From NCBI GenBank assembly GCA_937907435.1, contig CALCIA010000138.1:66757-130756 (forward strand): a DNA stretch of 64,000 bases, in the 5' to 3' direction. Positions 9,191 to 18,104 of the stretch are shown here, piece by piece. The notes below the pieces were generated by a model. The model did no database searches, was not told the origin of the DNA, and saw only the letters and a list, made by a program, of their open reading frames with translations. The position numbers were made by a program, and so were the translations under genes. The stretch comes from an uncultured Actinomycetes bacterium (GTDB lineage Bacteria; Actinomycetota; Thermoleophilia; Solirubrobacterales; 70-9). Each line of letters starts with the position of its first letter. The stretch's first letter is position 1.

Positions 9191-9309
9191 GTTCGCCGGC
9201 CCAGAGAGCGGTCGCGAAGGCGCCGGACGGCGTCCGGCCAGCCCGCGGCGCACGCGGCTTCCGCGCTGAGTCCGGTACCTGCCCCGCGATCCCAACCAGG
9301 CGACCGCCG

Positions 9310-10059
9310 CGCCCGCGCAGGATGGTCGACGCCGCAGGCCGTTGTCCTCGAGGACCGCTCCTCGGCGCCGCCGGCGACCGTCCCTGACCGGCGAGGGAGT
9401 CAACGGTCTGGTCTGCGGAGAGCGTCGCAGGACGGGTTGGGGTCCCCGCCTGATCGCCTCAGAGACCGGCATCCCCCCCGCGACGGTCTCCCGTTGCCTT
9501 TCTCCGGCGAGGGCTCTCACGCCGGCCGACGGCAGCGAAGGAGGCGGGGCGTCGCTTCGAGTGGCCCTACCCGGGAGACCTCCTGCAGATGGACACCAGG
9601 CGCTTCGCCCGCTTCACCAGGCCCGGCCACGCGGTCACGGGGGATCGTGCCACCACCGGTGCCCGGATGCGGGAGCGGGTCGGCCACGAGCTCACCCACT
9701 CGATGATCGACGACCACTCCCGCCTCGCCTACACCGAGCTGCACCGCGACGAGAGGGCCGCCACGGTGACCGGGTTCGTGGAACGGGCGATCGCCTTCTT
9801 CCGGGCCCACGGGGTCGAGCCGAGGAGGTTTCAGTCCGACAACGCCTGGACCTACGCGAGGAACCGCGACCTGGGCGCCCCGCTCGCCCGGGAGGGCATC
9901 GCCCACCGCACGATCCCGCCGCGCACCCCGAAGCGGAACGGCAAGGTCGAGCGCTACCAGCAGACGCTCAAGCCACTACAACCCCACCCGACGCCACAGC
10001 TCGACGGCAACAGGCCTCCGATCATCCGCGTTCGGGACGTCCTGAGGCCGGACAGCTGA
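9310..10059 (+). pseudogene. IS481-family transposase, frameshifted
   Basis: Several frames together resemble an IS481 transposase: RTGWGPRLIASETGIPPATVSR near 9430-9500, then a long intact core from 9589 with HSMIDDHSRLAYTEL, RFQSDNAWTY and TPKRNGKVERYQQTL, giving the DDE residues. The N-terminal and middle parts lie in other frames and the end after QTLK is shifted. Non-functional. Not obviously the same copy as the fragment at 3140-3324. Confidence 0.8.
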
Positions 10060-10093
10060 TATGGCCGTCGTTTTGTCAAGCTGCCAACCACCG

Positions 10094-10119
10094 AAGGCCC
10101 GCCTGGAGCGGGCCTTTTT
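10094..10119 (+). terminator. rho-independent terminator hairpin
   Basis: Perfect 9-base stem AAGGCCCGC / GCGGGCCTT with loop CTGGA followed by a T run. It works in the plus direction behind the IS481 remnant, and the A-rich left foot could serve the opposite strand weakly. Confidence 0.8.
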
Positions 10120-10318
10120 CTTGGTCAAGGAGGCGGCGGGGCAGGCCTGGTGCGCGACTCGCGGTCAGGCTGATATGCGCGGGTTGGCTACCGCAGGACC
10201 GGATTTCGTCGTAGCGCCCGCCGTCTAGGATCGGGCGTCGCCGCGGGGCGGCTGCCCATAGCTGTTTCGCGGATGCGCTGCGCGAGTGGCCGAGGTCCCG
10301 CCGCCTCCTTGACCAAGA
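10119..10318. repeat. 22-bp inverted repeats flanking a 156-bp non-coding stretch
   Basis: TCTTGGTCAAGGAGGCGGCG plus two bases (10119-10140) is repeated in perfect inverted form at 10297-10318. The 156 bases between contain no open frame that looks real. The structure could be a MITE-like element or the ends of a lost insertion sequence. It directly follows the IS110 transposase stop codon at 10335 (minus strand). Confidence 0.7.
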
Positions 10319-10334
10319 GGTGCTCGGCGGAGCC

Positions 10335-11432
10335 TCAGTAGGCGGTACTCACCGCCCAGCAGAAGCCCGCAAGTTCGCGGGCCACGGCGACGGCGCAGAG
10401 GGTGCGGCGCTTGCCGCGTTCGTGATCGAGTCGTACCCAGCTACGGTGAAGTCGCTGCTGGGCCTTCCACGAGATCGCGCAGACCTCCTGCGGTTGGCCC
10501 TCCTGGCGGCGGCGCAGTTCCCGACCCCGGCACGGCACCCGGCGGTAATGCCAGGCCGCCTCGACCAGCAGGCGTCGGGCGTGACGGGAGCCCGACTTGG
10601 TGATCGACCCCTGCCGGCGCCTCTCTCCGCTGGAACTCTCCGATGGCACCAGGCCGAGGTAGCTCATCAGCCGCGCGGGCCGCTCGAAACGGGAGAAGTC
10701 ACCCACCTCGGCGCAGAGACCGAGGGCCGAGAGGGTGTCGATCCCGCGCAGGCATCGCAGCCGGGCGACGTCCTGACCCCAGGGCGAACCCGGGACCAGC
10801 GCCACCATCCGGGCCTCGAGATCGTCCCGACGCACGAGCAGCGCCTCGATCGCGCCGACCCCGTCGAGCAACACCGACTGCGCCACCGGCTCGGGCAGCT
10901 CGATCCGACCCAGCCATTCGCGATGGCGCTCCGTCCAGTTGTTCCCCTCGAAGCGAAGGTCGTGGCGCAGCAGCAGCTTGCCGACCCGGTGGCGGGCCCG
11001 CATCAGATCGCCGCGCACGTCCTCCCTCGCGCGTACGAGGTCGCGCATCGCCTCCTCGGCCGGGCTCGGCACGCGGACCGGATGCAGCCCACCGATCATC
11101 AGCAGGCGGACCAGCCGTTCGGCGTCGCGGCGGTCGGTCTTCACCCGGTCTGTCGCCGGGCGCTCGATCTTGCCCGGGGCCGCCACCACGCAGGCGATCC
11201 CTCTCTCCTCGAGCGCCCGGGCCAGGCCGAAGCCGGTCGGGCCGGCCTCGTAGGCGACCCGTACCGGCGCCGGCAGGCCCGCGCAGAAATCGACGACCTG
11301 CCCGGTGGCGCCGCCCATCGCCCTCACCGCCAGCTCGCCGGACTGCGCGTCGGCGATCGCCCCCACGACCTTCGCTGCGTGAACATCGAGACCAACCCAC
11401 GTCCTAACCTGACCCACGTCGGCACCCCCCAT
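10335..11432 (-). CDS. IS110-family transposase
   Basis: A 365-residue intact DEDD transposase. The N-terminal RuvC-like domain has WVGLDVHAAK (first Asp), YEAGPTGFGL (Glu) and KTDRRDAERL (Asp pair). The C-terminal transposase domain has LRCLRGIDTLSALGL, RLMSYLGLVPSE and the conserved serine region SITKSGSRHARRLL. Such enzymes recombine DNA guided by a bridge RNA encoded in the element's non-coding end. It is the only full-length transposase gene in this window and may be active. Candidate non-coding ends lie on both sides. Confidence 0.93.
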   Translation of the reverse strand: MGGADVGQVRTWVGLDVHAAKVVGAIADAQSGELAVRAMGGATGQVVDFCAGLPAPVRVAYEAGPTGFGLARALEERGIACVVAAPGKIERPATDRVKTDRRDAERLVRLLMIGGLHPVRVPSPAEEAMRDLVRAREDVRGDLMRARHRVGKLLLRHDLRFEGNNWTERHREWLGRIELPEPVAQSVLLDGVGAIEALLVRRDDLEARMVALVPGSPWGQDVARLRCLRGIDTLSALGLCAEVGDFSRFERPARLMSYLGLVPSESSSGERRRQGSITKSGSRHARRLLVEAAWHYRRVPCRGRELRRRQEGQPQEVCAISWKAQQRLHRSWVRLDHERGKRRTLCAVAVARELAGFCWAVSTAY

Positions 11433-11540
11433 GATTGCGGTACTCGCCGAGGCCGTCCCTCGGCGACGAACCCGCGCATCTCATGCGCGGGTGCCGACCC
11501 TTACGCGGGTCCCGGATCGAGCCGGCGCTCAGGTCAGGCG
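11433..11540 (-). ncRNA. candidate IS110 bridge-RNA region
   Basis: Immediately 5' of the IS110 transposase the minus strand holds two strong hairpins: CCCGCGCA-TGAGA-TGCGCGGG (about 11479-11500) and CGCCGAGG-n-CCTCGGCG (about 11452-11475). IS110-group elements encode their bridge RNA in this 5' non-coding end. Location and hairpins fit, but I cannot identify the guide loops or element boundaries, so this is a weak call. Confidence 0.25.
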
Positions 11541-11759
11541 GCCATAGGGTCTAGACGGTCTCCCTGCCGAGCGGGCGAAGCCGTCTGCTCGATCTGGGCG
11601 CGCAGCCGCTGCTCGTCTACCCACTCGCTAGCTCGCCGCGCAGATGTCGCCAGCCGTCGACCTCGACGACGGCGCCGCGTAGCTCCCCGGCGCGTCGACC
11701 CAGGCGAACGCGCTCGGGAAGCGGATCGACAACATGGGTAGTGCGACGCTGGACTGGAG

Positions 11760-12314
11760 TGTCCGGAGGCGACCGCCGGTCGCCGAACTGAACGCCGGCG
11801 AAACGGTCCTCGACCTGGGCTCCGGCGGGGGAATCGACGTCCTGCTCTCCGCCCGCCGCGTCGGCCCGACCGGCAAGGCCTACGGCTCGACATGACCGAC
11901 GAGATGCTGGCCCTCGCGGAGGAGAACCAGCGCAAGGCCGGCGTCGAGAACGTCGAGTGGCTACGGGGCGAGATAGAGGCGATCCCGCTTCCTGCCGGGA
12001 CGGTCGACGTCGTGATCTCCAACTGGGTCATCAATCTCTGAGGCGACAAGCCGCAGGTGCTGGCCGAGGCGGCCCGGGTGCTCAAGCCCGGGGGCCGCTT
12101 CGCGGTCTCCGACGTGATCGCCGATGAGGACATGGACGAGGCGACCAGACGGGACATGCAGCAGTTCACCGGCTGCATCGCCGGGGCGCTCACCCGCCGC
12201 GAGTTCGAGGAGGCTCTGTCGGCCGCCGGGCTCGTCGACATCGAGATCACCGAGACCCACCGCGTCCATGAGAAAGCCGGTTCCGCGATCATCCGGGCGC
12301 GGAAGCCCCGTTAG
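11760..12314 (+). pseudogene. arsenite methyltransferase (arsM) pseudogene
   Basis: The sequence encodes a SAM-dependent methyltransferase of the ArsM type: motif [21 protein letters not shown], then [49 protein letters not shown] and FTGCIAGAL with a conserved Cys. It is broken three ways: the N-terminus is missing, one base is lost at about 11887 (YGSTstop instead of YGLDMTD), and a TGA interrupts VINL-GDKPQVL at 12039. The Cys expected in SNCVINL is Trp. The last part (12057-12314) is still open but cannot form an enzyme. Confidence 0.85.
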
Positions 12315-13021
12315 CGGGAGCCGTCGACATCCGGTGAGACGAGCCGCGGATGGGAGGCGTCCTCAAACTCGCGAAAGAGGCCGGTGACGACGAACGCGAC
12401 CTGCTCGCCCACGTCAACCGCGTTGTCACCTACCCGCTCGATGGCGCGTGCGGCGAGCAACATGGTCATGGCCCATTCGCGGGTGTCGGCGTCCTCGCCG
12501 ATCCGCAGGGCGAGGTGAAAGCAGCGCCGGTTGAGTTCGTCGATCGCATCGTCCTGTCGGACGAGATCCTGGGCCAAGCCGACGTCACGTTCGGCGAACG
12601 CCCTCTTCGACTGGCTCACCAATGACATCGACTCCCGGCCCATGGTCACGATCAGCTCCGTCATCTGGGGATCCGCGGGAGGTTCGTAACCAGACAACGG
12701 GATCACCTTGCAGATGTTCACGCACTGGTCCCCCATCCGCTCGACGTTCTTCAGCACGTGGAGGAGCGCGGAGATCAAGCGGAGGTCGGTCGCTACAGGC
12801 GTCTGGGTCGCCAGCAGATTGATGAGGCCTTGGTGCACCTCGAGGTAGCGGCCGTCGATCCGATCATCGTCGGCAACCACGAGCTGGGCCAACTCGACGT
12901 CGATCTGTTCGATCACCTCGAGGGTGCGGCCGAGCGCCTGGCGAGCCAGATCGAGGCCTCCGAGAGCGCTCGCCTCCAGTTGATCCAGCTCTTCGCGATA
13001 GTGGCTGCGGGTCTCGGTCAC
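12311..13021 (-). CDS. phoU: phosphate uptake regulator PhoU
   Basis: A 236-residue helical protein with the two PhoU repeats and their acidic metal-binding motifs (RLISALLHVLKNVERMGDQ, and ARAIERVGDNAVDVGEQ). PhoU links the PstSCAB transporter to the phosphate-sensing two-component system and prevents excess uptake. It is the last gene of a pstSCAB-phoU operon on the minus strand, starting one base after the pstB stop. A broken piece of a near-identical gene lies at the left edge of the window. Confidence 0.95.
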   Translation of the reverse strand: MTETRSHYREELDQLEASALGGLDLARQALGRTLEVIEQIDVELAQLVVADDDRIDGRYLEVHQGLINLLATQTPVATDLRLISALLHVLKNVERMGDQCVNICKVIPLSGYEPPADPQMTELIVTMGRESMSLVSQSKRAFAERDVGLAQDLVRQDDAIDELNRRCFHLALRIGEDADTREWAMTMLLAARAIERVGDNAVDVGEQVAFVVTGLFREFEDASHPRLVSPDVDGSR

Positions 13022-13022
13022 A

Positions 13023-13904
13023 TCAACCGAACTTGCCGCTCACGTAGCGCTCCGTACGCTCATCCTCGGGCGTCGTGAAAAGCTTGTGGGTGGAGCCTAC
13101 CTCGACCAACTCGCCGTCGAGCATGAAGACGGTGGTGTCGGCGACCCGGGCGGCCTGCTGCATGTTGTGGGTGACGATCACGATCGTCACCCGCTCCTTG
13201 AGCTCGCCGATCAGCTCCTCGATCTTCAGAGTGGCGACGGGATCGAGGGCGGAACATGGCTCGTCCATCAGGAGCACCTCAGGTTCCACCGCGAGCGCCC
13301 GCGCGATGCACAACCGCTGCTGCTGGCCGCCGGAGAGACCCGAGCCGTGCTTGTCCAGACGATCCTTCACCTCCTCCCATAGCCCCGCCGCCTTCAATGC
13401 GTCGGTGACCCGGGCGTCGATCTCGCTGCGGGGCGCGCCGGTAAACCGTAGACCGGCCGCGACGTTGTCGTAGATCGACATGGTCGGGAAGGGATTGGGT
13501 CGCTGGAACACCATGCCTACGGCCCGCCGGACGGCCACCACATCGACGTCCGGCCCGTAGAGATCGGTTTCGCCTATCAGGACCTGGCCCTCGGCGCGGG
13601 CGCCGTCGATCTCTTCGTGCATCCGATTGATGCAGCGGACCATCGTCGACTTCCCACAGCCGGAGGGCCCGATGATCGCGGTCACCTCGCCCGCGGAGAA
13701 GGAGACGTTGACCTCCTTCACCGCCCGGTGATCGCCGTAGTAGGCACTGAGGTCGCTCAGTGCCACCTGTCGCCCGCCAGGTGCCGGACGATTGGGCGTG
13801 CCCGCTGCGCCATCCTCCGTCACGACGGGTACGTTCTGCGGACGGCCCCCGGTGGTGGTCTCTGGCGCGGCCTCTCCGGTCGCGTCGGTCGGCTGGGGGT
13901 TCAT
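13023..13904 (-). CDS. pstB: phosphate ABC transporter ATPase PstB (copy 1)
   Basis: A 293-residue ABC ATPase with Walker [10 protein letters not shown], PstB-type [11 protein letters not shown], signature [15 protein letters not shown], Walker [14 protein letters not shown] and the switch His in [10 protein letters not shown]. It energises phosphate import through PstCA. The ATG at 13904 is preferred: AAAGGAG lies 9 bases before it and it starts one base after the pstA stop; an upstream codon at 13925 would overlap pstA. The 30-40-residue Pro/Thr-rich N-terminal extension is not usual for PstB. Confidence 0.95.
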   Translation of the reverse strand: MNPQPTDATGEAAPETTTGGRPQNVPVVTEDGAAGTPNRPAPGGRQVALSDLSAYYGDHRAVKEVNVSFSAGEVTAIIGPSGCGKSTMVRCINRMHEEIDGARAEGQVLIGETDLYGPDVDVVAVRRAVGMVFQRPNPFPTMSIYDNVAAGLRFTGAPRSEIDARVTDALKAAGLWEEVKDRLDKHGSGLSGGQQQRLCIARALAVEPEVLLMDEPCSALDPVATLKIEELIGELKERVTIVIVTHNMQQAARVADTTVFMLDGELVEVGSTHKLFTTPEDERTERYVSGKFG

Positions 13905-13905
13905 T

Positions 13906-14802
13906 TCAGGTCGCTCCTTTGCCACGGCTTCTCCGTTGGATGAGTTTGGCGACGAGCGTCAGTGTGAGGATCATCGCGATCAAGGTGATCGCCGCGCCCC
14001 AGGCGCGCTGCACGAGTTCGTCGTTCGGTTGCTTCAGGTCCTGGAAGATCTGGGCCGGCAGCGAGTTCATCGGTTCGTTGAGGTCGAAGGTGGTGCCCTT
14101 GACGATCGTCGAGGTGAACAGAAGCGGTGCGGTCTCCCCGGCGGCGCGCGCAATCGCAAGCAGTGAGCCCGTGACGATCCCCGAAGCGGCCGTCGGCAGG
14201 ACGACCCGCAGGACGACCTTCCAGCGTGGCGCGCCGAGGGCCAACGCCGCTTCGCGGAGCGACCCCGGCACCAACTGCAACGCCACCTCGCTCGAGCGCG
14301 TGACGATCGGCAGCATCAGGAGGGCCAACGCGGCCGAACCCTTCCACCCGGCAAAGGTCGAGCCCCCGGTACCCCCCAGGACCAACACCAGGTAGATGAA
14401 CAGGCCGAAGACGATCGAGGGCACCCCGGTCATCACATCGACGAAGAAGCGGACCGCCTGGGCGAGCCGACCTCTGCCGCCGTACTCGGTCAGGTAGAGC
14501 GCGACCCCGATCCCCAGCGGCACCGCCACCACCGCGGCGAACCCGACGATCTCGAGCGTTCCCAGGATCGCGCTCTTGACGCCCCCCTGAGTGCCGAGGA
14601 AGCTTCCGGTCGGATCGGTGCTGAAGAATTCCCAGTCGAGCGCCCCGATCCCCTTCTTCAGGGTGTAGTAGAGGACGAGGACGAGCGGCACGAGTGCGAT
14701 GAACGTCGCCGTCCACATCAGCGCACGCATCGCCTTGTCGGTGCGGCGGCGGCGCGGGCTCGGCGGGCGCAGCAGCTCGGTGGCGAGCGACCCAGACTCC
14801 AT
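13906..14802 (-). CDS. pstA: phosphate ABC transporter permease PstA (copy 1)
   Basis: A 298-residue inner-membrane permease with six predicted helices and the cytoplasmic EAA loop ([22 protein letters not shown]) that contacts PstB. Its ATG overlaps the pstC stop by one base (TGATG), so translation is coupled. Forms the membrane channel with PstC. Confidence 0.95.
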   Translation of the reverse strand: MESGSLATELLRPPSPRRRRTDKAMRALMWTATFIALVPLVLVLYYTLKKGIGALDWEFFSTDPTGSFLGTQGGVKSAILGTLEIVGFAAVVAVPLGIGVALYLTEYGGRGRLAQAVRFFVDVMTGVPSIVFGLFIYLVLVLGGTGGSTFAGWKGSAALALLMLPIVTRSSEVALQLVPGSLREAALALGAPRWKVVLRVVLPTAASGIVTGSLLAIARAAGETAPLLFTSTIVKGTTFDLNEPMNSLPAQIFQDLKQPNDELVQRAWGAAITLIAMILTLTLVAKLIQRRSRGKGAT

Positions 14803-15803
14803 CAGAGACCCCCCCCGCCGGCGATCGGCCTTCCGCTCTGGCGCTCGCTGCGCATCACGGCGAACCGTGCGATCGAGTTGACCAGGAGGGTCAGGACGAA
14901 GAGCACCAGGCCGGCCGCTATCAGGGCGGATTTATGCAGCGGATTGGCGGCGGCTTCGTTGAATTCGTTGGCGATGACAGCGGCCAGGGTGTACCCCTGA
15001 CCGAAGATGCTGTGCCCGAGGGTCGGACTGTCCCCGATCACGATCGTCACCGCGATCGTCTCCCCGATCGCCCGACCGAGGCCCAGCATGGACGCGCCGA
15101 CGATCCCGCGTCGCGCGTAGGGCAGCATCGAGATCCTGATCATCTCCCAGCGGGTCATTCCGAGCCCGAGCGACGCCTCCTTCAGGTTGGCGGGGACGGT
15201 GGCGAGCACCTCCCGGCTGATCGCGCAGACGATCGGCAGCAGCATGATCGCCAGAACCAGGCCGGCGATGAAGTAGTTGGGGCCCGGCACGCTGCCGATA
15301 GCCACGAAGGGGAGGAAGTGGAAGGTGTCGGCGAACCACTGCTCCACCGGTTTGAGCTTCGGGATCAGGAAGTAGAACGCCCAGAGGCCGTAGACGACCG
15401 AGGGCACGGCCGCCAGCAGGTCGACGACGATGGTCAGCGAGCCGCGCAACTTCCTGGGGCAGAGCTCGGTGAGGAAGAGGGCCACGGCAACAGCGACCGG
15501 CACGCCGAACAGGAGCGCCAGCGCCGAGGTGATCAACGTCCCGACCACCAGCGGCAGCGCCCCGTAGATCGAGTCTGCCACGTTCCAGTTGTTGGCGAAG
15601 ACGTAGCTGAGGACGCCTTCTTCTTCGAACACCAGCCGCGATTCGACGGCCAGCTTCACGAAGAAGTAGGCGAGCAGGGCGAGGACCGCGACCGACAGGG
15701 CGGTCAGCCCGTAGCGGAGGGCACGGTCGGGCAGGCGGGAGGCCGGGGAACGGCCGAGCCTCGGCCGCCCCCCGCTCGACACCTGATGCGTCGCCGCCTC
15801 CAT
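14802..15803 (-). CDS. pstC: phosphate ABC transporter permease PstC (copy 1)
   Basis: A 333-residue permease with N-terminal helix, periplasmic loop and the EAA loop LKEASLGLGMTRWEMIRISMLP. The segment RGSLTIVVDLLAAVPSVVYG recurs in broken form at the left edge of the window. Lies between pstS (39-base gap) and pstA (overlapping). Confidence 0.95.
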   Translation of the reverse strand: MEAATHQVSSGGRPRLGRSPASRLPDRALRYGLTALSVAVLALLAYFFVKLAVESRLVFEEEGVLSYVFANNWNVADSIYGALPLVVGTLITSALALLFGVPVAVAVALFLTELCPRKLRGSLTIVVDLLAAVPSVVYGLWAFYFLIPKLKPVEQWFADTFHFLPFVAIGSVPGPNYFIAGLVLAIMLLPIVCAISREVLATVPANLKEASLGLGMTRWEMIRISMLPYARRGIVGASMLGLGRAIGETIAVTIVIGDSPTLGHSIFGQGYTLAAVIANEFNEAAANPLHKSALIAAGLVLFVLTLLVNSIARFAVMRSERQSGRPIAGGGGL

Positions 15804-15842
15804 CCGCGTCTCGTTCCCTGGCTCTTCGTCAGGCCCGCGGGA

Positions 15843-17000
15843 CTAGGCCGCTTTGATGGGTTTGCCGTTGCATTTGAGCCCGTCGACCTTCGCCTGACTC
15901 GCTTCCCGTAGTTCGGAGGCGAGAGGGGCGTAGTCGAGTTCTTCCCCGGCCGCCTGGCCTTCCGGGCCGAGCGCGTAGTCGAGGAAGCCGACCACGTTCG
16001 CGGCCGTTTCTTCGCTCTTCCCGGCCTTACAGAGATCTTCGTAGACCAGGACGAAGGTCGTCGACCCGATCGGATAGGCACTCGGCGAAGACGACGCGTT
16101 GATCGTGCTGAACCGCAGGTCGGGCGGGAATTTCACATCTTCACCCGCCGCCGAGGTCGATTCGAGGCTCGGTTCGATGAATTTGCCTGCCTTGTTCTGC
16201 ACGTCGGCGAACGTGAACTGGTTCTGCAGGGCATAGGCGAGCTCGACGTAGCCGATCGCGCCTTCGGTCTGACTCACGCCACCCGCGACGCCCTCGTTGC
16301 CGTTGGCCCCCGTGCCGGTCGGCCACTTGACCGTGTCGCCCTCACCCAGCTGCGATTTCCATTCCGGGCTGTAGTCGGCGAGGAATTCGGTGAACAGCGC
16401 CGTCGTCCCCGAGGAGTCGGAGCGGTGATAGACGCTGATCGCGGTTTCCGGCAGTTCGACGCCCGGGTTCAGTTTCGCGATCGCCGGGTCGTTCCACTTC
16501 GTGATCTTGCCGAGGAAGATTTCGGCGACCGTGGCGCCGTCGAGTTTGAGCCCGGTTTCGACGCCCGGGAGGTTGTAGGAGACGGTGACGGCTCCGAGGA
16601 CGATCGGCACATGGACCGGCGTCCCGTTCTTTTCGGCCGCTTCGACCTCTTCGTCGGTCATCGCCGCATCACTGTCGCCGAAGTCGACCGTGTTTTCCTG
16701 AAACTGGGAGACCCCGCCGCCCGAACCGATCGAGTTATAATTGACCGTGAGGCCCTGTTCCTTCAGTTCGGAGCCCCACTGGCTGATGATCGGCTGCGCA
16801 AAGGTGGACCCGGCACCGCTGATCGTCCCGCTCAGGCCTTCGGTGCTGGAGCCGCCGCTTTCCGCTTCGCCGCCTTCGCTCGCCCCGGCAGTTTCGGCAC
16901 CGCCGGTCGAACTGCTGCTGCTCCCACCTCCGCACGCGGCCACGCCAAGCGCCAGCAGGGCGCTCAGCAGAAGTAGGACCCCCGTCTTCCTCAATTTCAC
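15843..17000 (-). CDS. pstS: phosphate-binding lipoprotein PstS (copy 1)
   Basis: A 385-residue lipoprotein: the signal peptide VKLRKTGVLLLLSALLALGV ends in the lipobox GVAAC (Cys23), then a Gly/Ser-rich linker, then the PBP fold with GAGSTFAQPI, DFGDSDAAMT and YHRSDSSGTTALF, which contact phosphate. The GTG at 17000 is chosen because AGGAGC lies 7 bases upstream and the signal peptide starts there; the frame is open 48 codons further but that runs through the PHO box. First gene of the pstSCAB-phoU operon. Confidence 0.95.
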   Translation of the reverse strand: MKLRKTGVLLLLSALLALGVAACGGGSSSSSTGGAETAGASEGGEAESGGSSTEGLSGTISGAGSTFAQPIISQWGSELKEQGLTVNYNSIGSGGGVSQFQENTVDFGDSDAAMTDEEVEAAEKNGTPVHVPIVLGAVTVSYNLPGVETGLKLDGATVAEIFLGKITKWNDPAIAKLNPGVELPETAISVYHRSDSSGTTALFTEFLADYSPEWKSQLGEGDTVKWPTGTGANGNEGVAGGVSQTEGAIGYVELAYALQNQFTFADVQNKAGKFIEPSLESTSAAGEDVKFPPDLRFSTINASSSPSAYPIGSTTFVLVYEDLCKAGKSEETAANVVGFLDYALGPEGQAAGEELDYAPLASELREASQAKVDGLKCNGKPIKAA

Positions 17001-17066
17001 GTCGATCGCTCCTTGGGTCGTCTGCTCTTTTCCATGCCGGCCAGATGGTCTGCGAGCGCTGTGTCC

Positions 17067-17088
17067 GCTTTGTGAAAACCTTGTGAAC
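17067..17088 (-). promoter_or_regulatory. PHO box upstream of pstS copy 1
   Basis: On the minus strand GTTCACAAGGT is followed directly by TTTCACAAAGC: two 11-base direct repeats with the GTTCAC-type core of actinobacterial PHO boxes bound by PhoP/PhoB regulators. It lies 67 bases before the pstS start codon. Confidence 0.8.
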
Positions 17089-17284
17089 GGGCCGCGCGGC
17101 GGCGCCGTCCTAGGCACCGGGAATCCGCCTGGAGGCCAGTCCATATCGATGTCGGTCGATCTGGATCAGCCGGTGTCCGTGATCGACCCAGGGGCCATAA
17201 ATTTGGACGTGGATATCGAAGTCTCTCGATGAGCCGTCCGGCGCGGTAGACGATTTGCGGCCCTCGACGTCGGCTTTTCATCTT

Positions 17285-17306
17285 CTTCACAAGATCGTCA
17301 CACCCG
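17285..17306 (+). promoter_or_regulatory. PHO-type box upstream of the winged-helix gene
   Basis: CTTCACAAGAT followed by CGTCACACCCG gives two 11-base repeats sharing TCACA, 30 bases before the start at 17336. Less perfect than the pstS box but same layout, so the winged-helix genes are probably phosphate-regulated too. Confidence 0.5.
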
Positions 17307-17335
17307 CCTGCCCGATCACTCCTCACGATGTGGCC

Positions 17336-17665
17336 ATGGCATATGACCTGGCAACGACTCCGCGGATCAGGATCGGGCGTCTGGAAGTCAGGCCGGACGA
17401 GAGGGCGGCGCTCGTGGATGGCCGACCGATGTCCCTGACGCACCGCGAGTTGCAACTCCTGGTCCTGCTCGCCTCGCGACCCGATCGGATCATGCCACGC
17501 GAGATGATCTACGAGACCATCTGGGGGAAAACCGCCTATGAGGGTGATCGCTCGGTCGACGTCTACGTGAGTCGGCTCCGCGGCAAGCTCGGAGATGCAC
17601 TGTCGGGAGCCGAGACGATCCACACCCATCCGGGAATCGGCTATCGCTTCTGTTATGAGGGGTGA
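17336..17665 (+). CDS. receiver-less OmpR/PhoB-type winged-helix protein (1)
   Basis: A 109-residue protein consisting almost only of a trans_reg_C (OmpR/PhoB) DNA-binding domain: SLTHRELQLLVLLASRPDRIM, recognition helix DRSVDVYVSRLRGKL and wing THPGIGYRF. No receiver domain precedes it: the ATG at 17336 follows a leader with a PHO-type box. Divergent from pstS and followed by a second protein of the same type. It could compete with or replace the PhoB/PhoP regulator at pst promoters. Function is inferred from domain and position. Confidence 0.8.
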   Translation: MAYDLATTPRIRIGRLEVRPDERAALVDGRPMSLTHRELQLLVLLASRPDRIMPREMIYETIWGKTAYEGDRSVDVYVSRLRGKLGDALSGAETIHTHPGIGYRFCYEG

Positions 17666-17732
17666 CTCGGAGCGAGCTCCTCATGCCGAGGAGTAGCGCC
17701 ATGTCCCGAGAAGTTCTTTACGAGGAGACCGG

Positions 17733-18104
17733 ATGGGCGCCGTGAGCAGACGCCGCCTCCTACAGGAGATCGCAGAGGTCCCGGACTTCGACGACGGCCG
17801 CCTGACGATCCATCCGCAGCGCTTCCTCGCCTACGGAGACGGTCGTCCCCTGGACCTCAGCGTCCGCGAGCTGGTTCTTCTGGTGGAGCTGCGTCGTTAC
17901 TTTGGCCGCACCCGCACGCGGGGGGAACTTGTCGAGGCCGTCTGGGGAGAGGGGGAGCAGGTGTCGTCGCGCGCCGTCGACACTCTCGTCGCCAGGTTGC
18001 GCGAGAAACTCGAGAAGGCGGTCCCCGGTGTCGCCTACATCCACACGAACCACGGGATCGGATACGGCTTCGACCCACAATCCGATGCCGAATGGGACGA
18101 CTGA
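17733..18104 (+). CDS. receiver-less OmpR/PhoB-type winged-helix protein (2)
   Basis: A 123-residue protein with an N-terminal 20-residue extension and a trans_reg_C domain: DLSVRELVLLVELRRYFGRTR, SSRAVDTLVARLREKL and THNHGIGYGF-like wing (IHTNHGIGYGF), ending in an acidic tail. No phosphoacceptor domain. GAGGAG lies just upstream of the ATG. It lies 67 bases after the first winged-helix gene, with which it shares the architecture but little sequence, so they are probably old paralogues and not a recent duplication. Confidence 0.78.
   Translation: MGAVSRRRLLQEIAEVPDFDDGRLTIHPQRFLAYGDGRPLDLSVRELVLLVELRRYFGRTRTRGELVEAVWGEGEQVSSRAVDTLVARLREKLEKAVPGVAYIHTNHGIGYGFDPQSDAEWDD

Noticed and set aside
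8621..9520. 299-codon minus-strand frame over the merR gene
   Set aside because: Shadow frame without motifs; the MerR reading frame is well conserved.
10320..11741. 473-codon plus-strand frame over the IS110 transposase
   Set aside because: Shadow frame; the minus-strand transposase has all family motifs.
12031..12045. In-frame TGA of arsM as a possible selenocysteine codon
   Set aside because: The family has Ser there, not Cys, a frameshift lies upstream and the N-terminus is missing, so it is a pseudogene.
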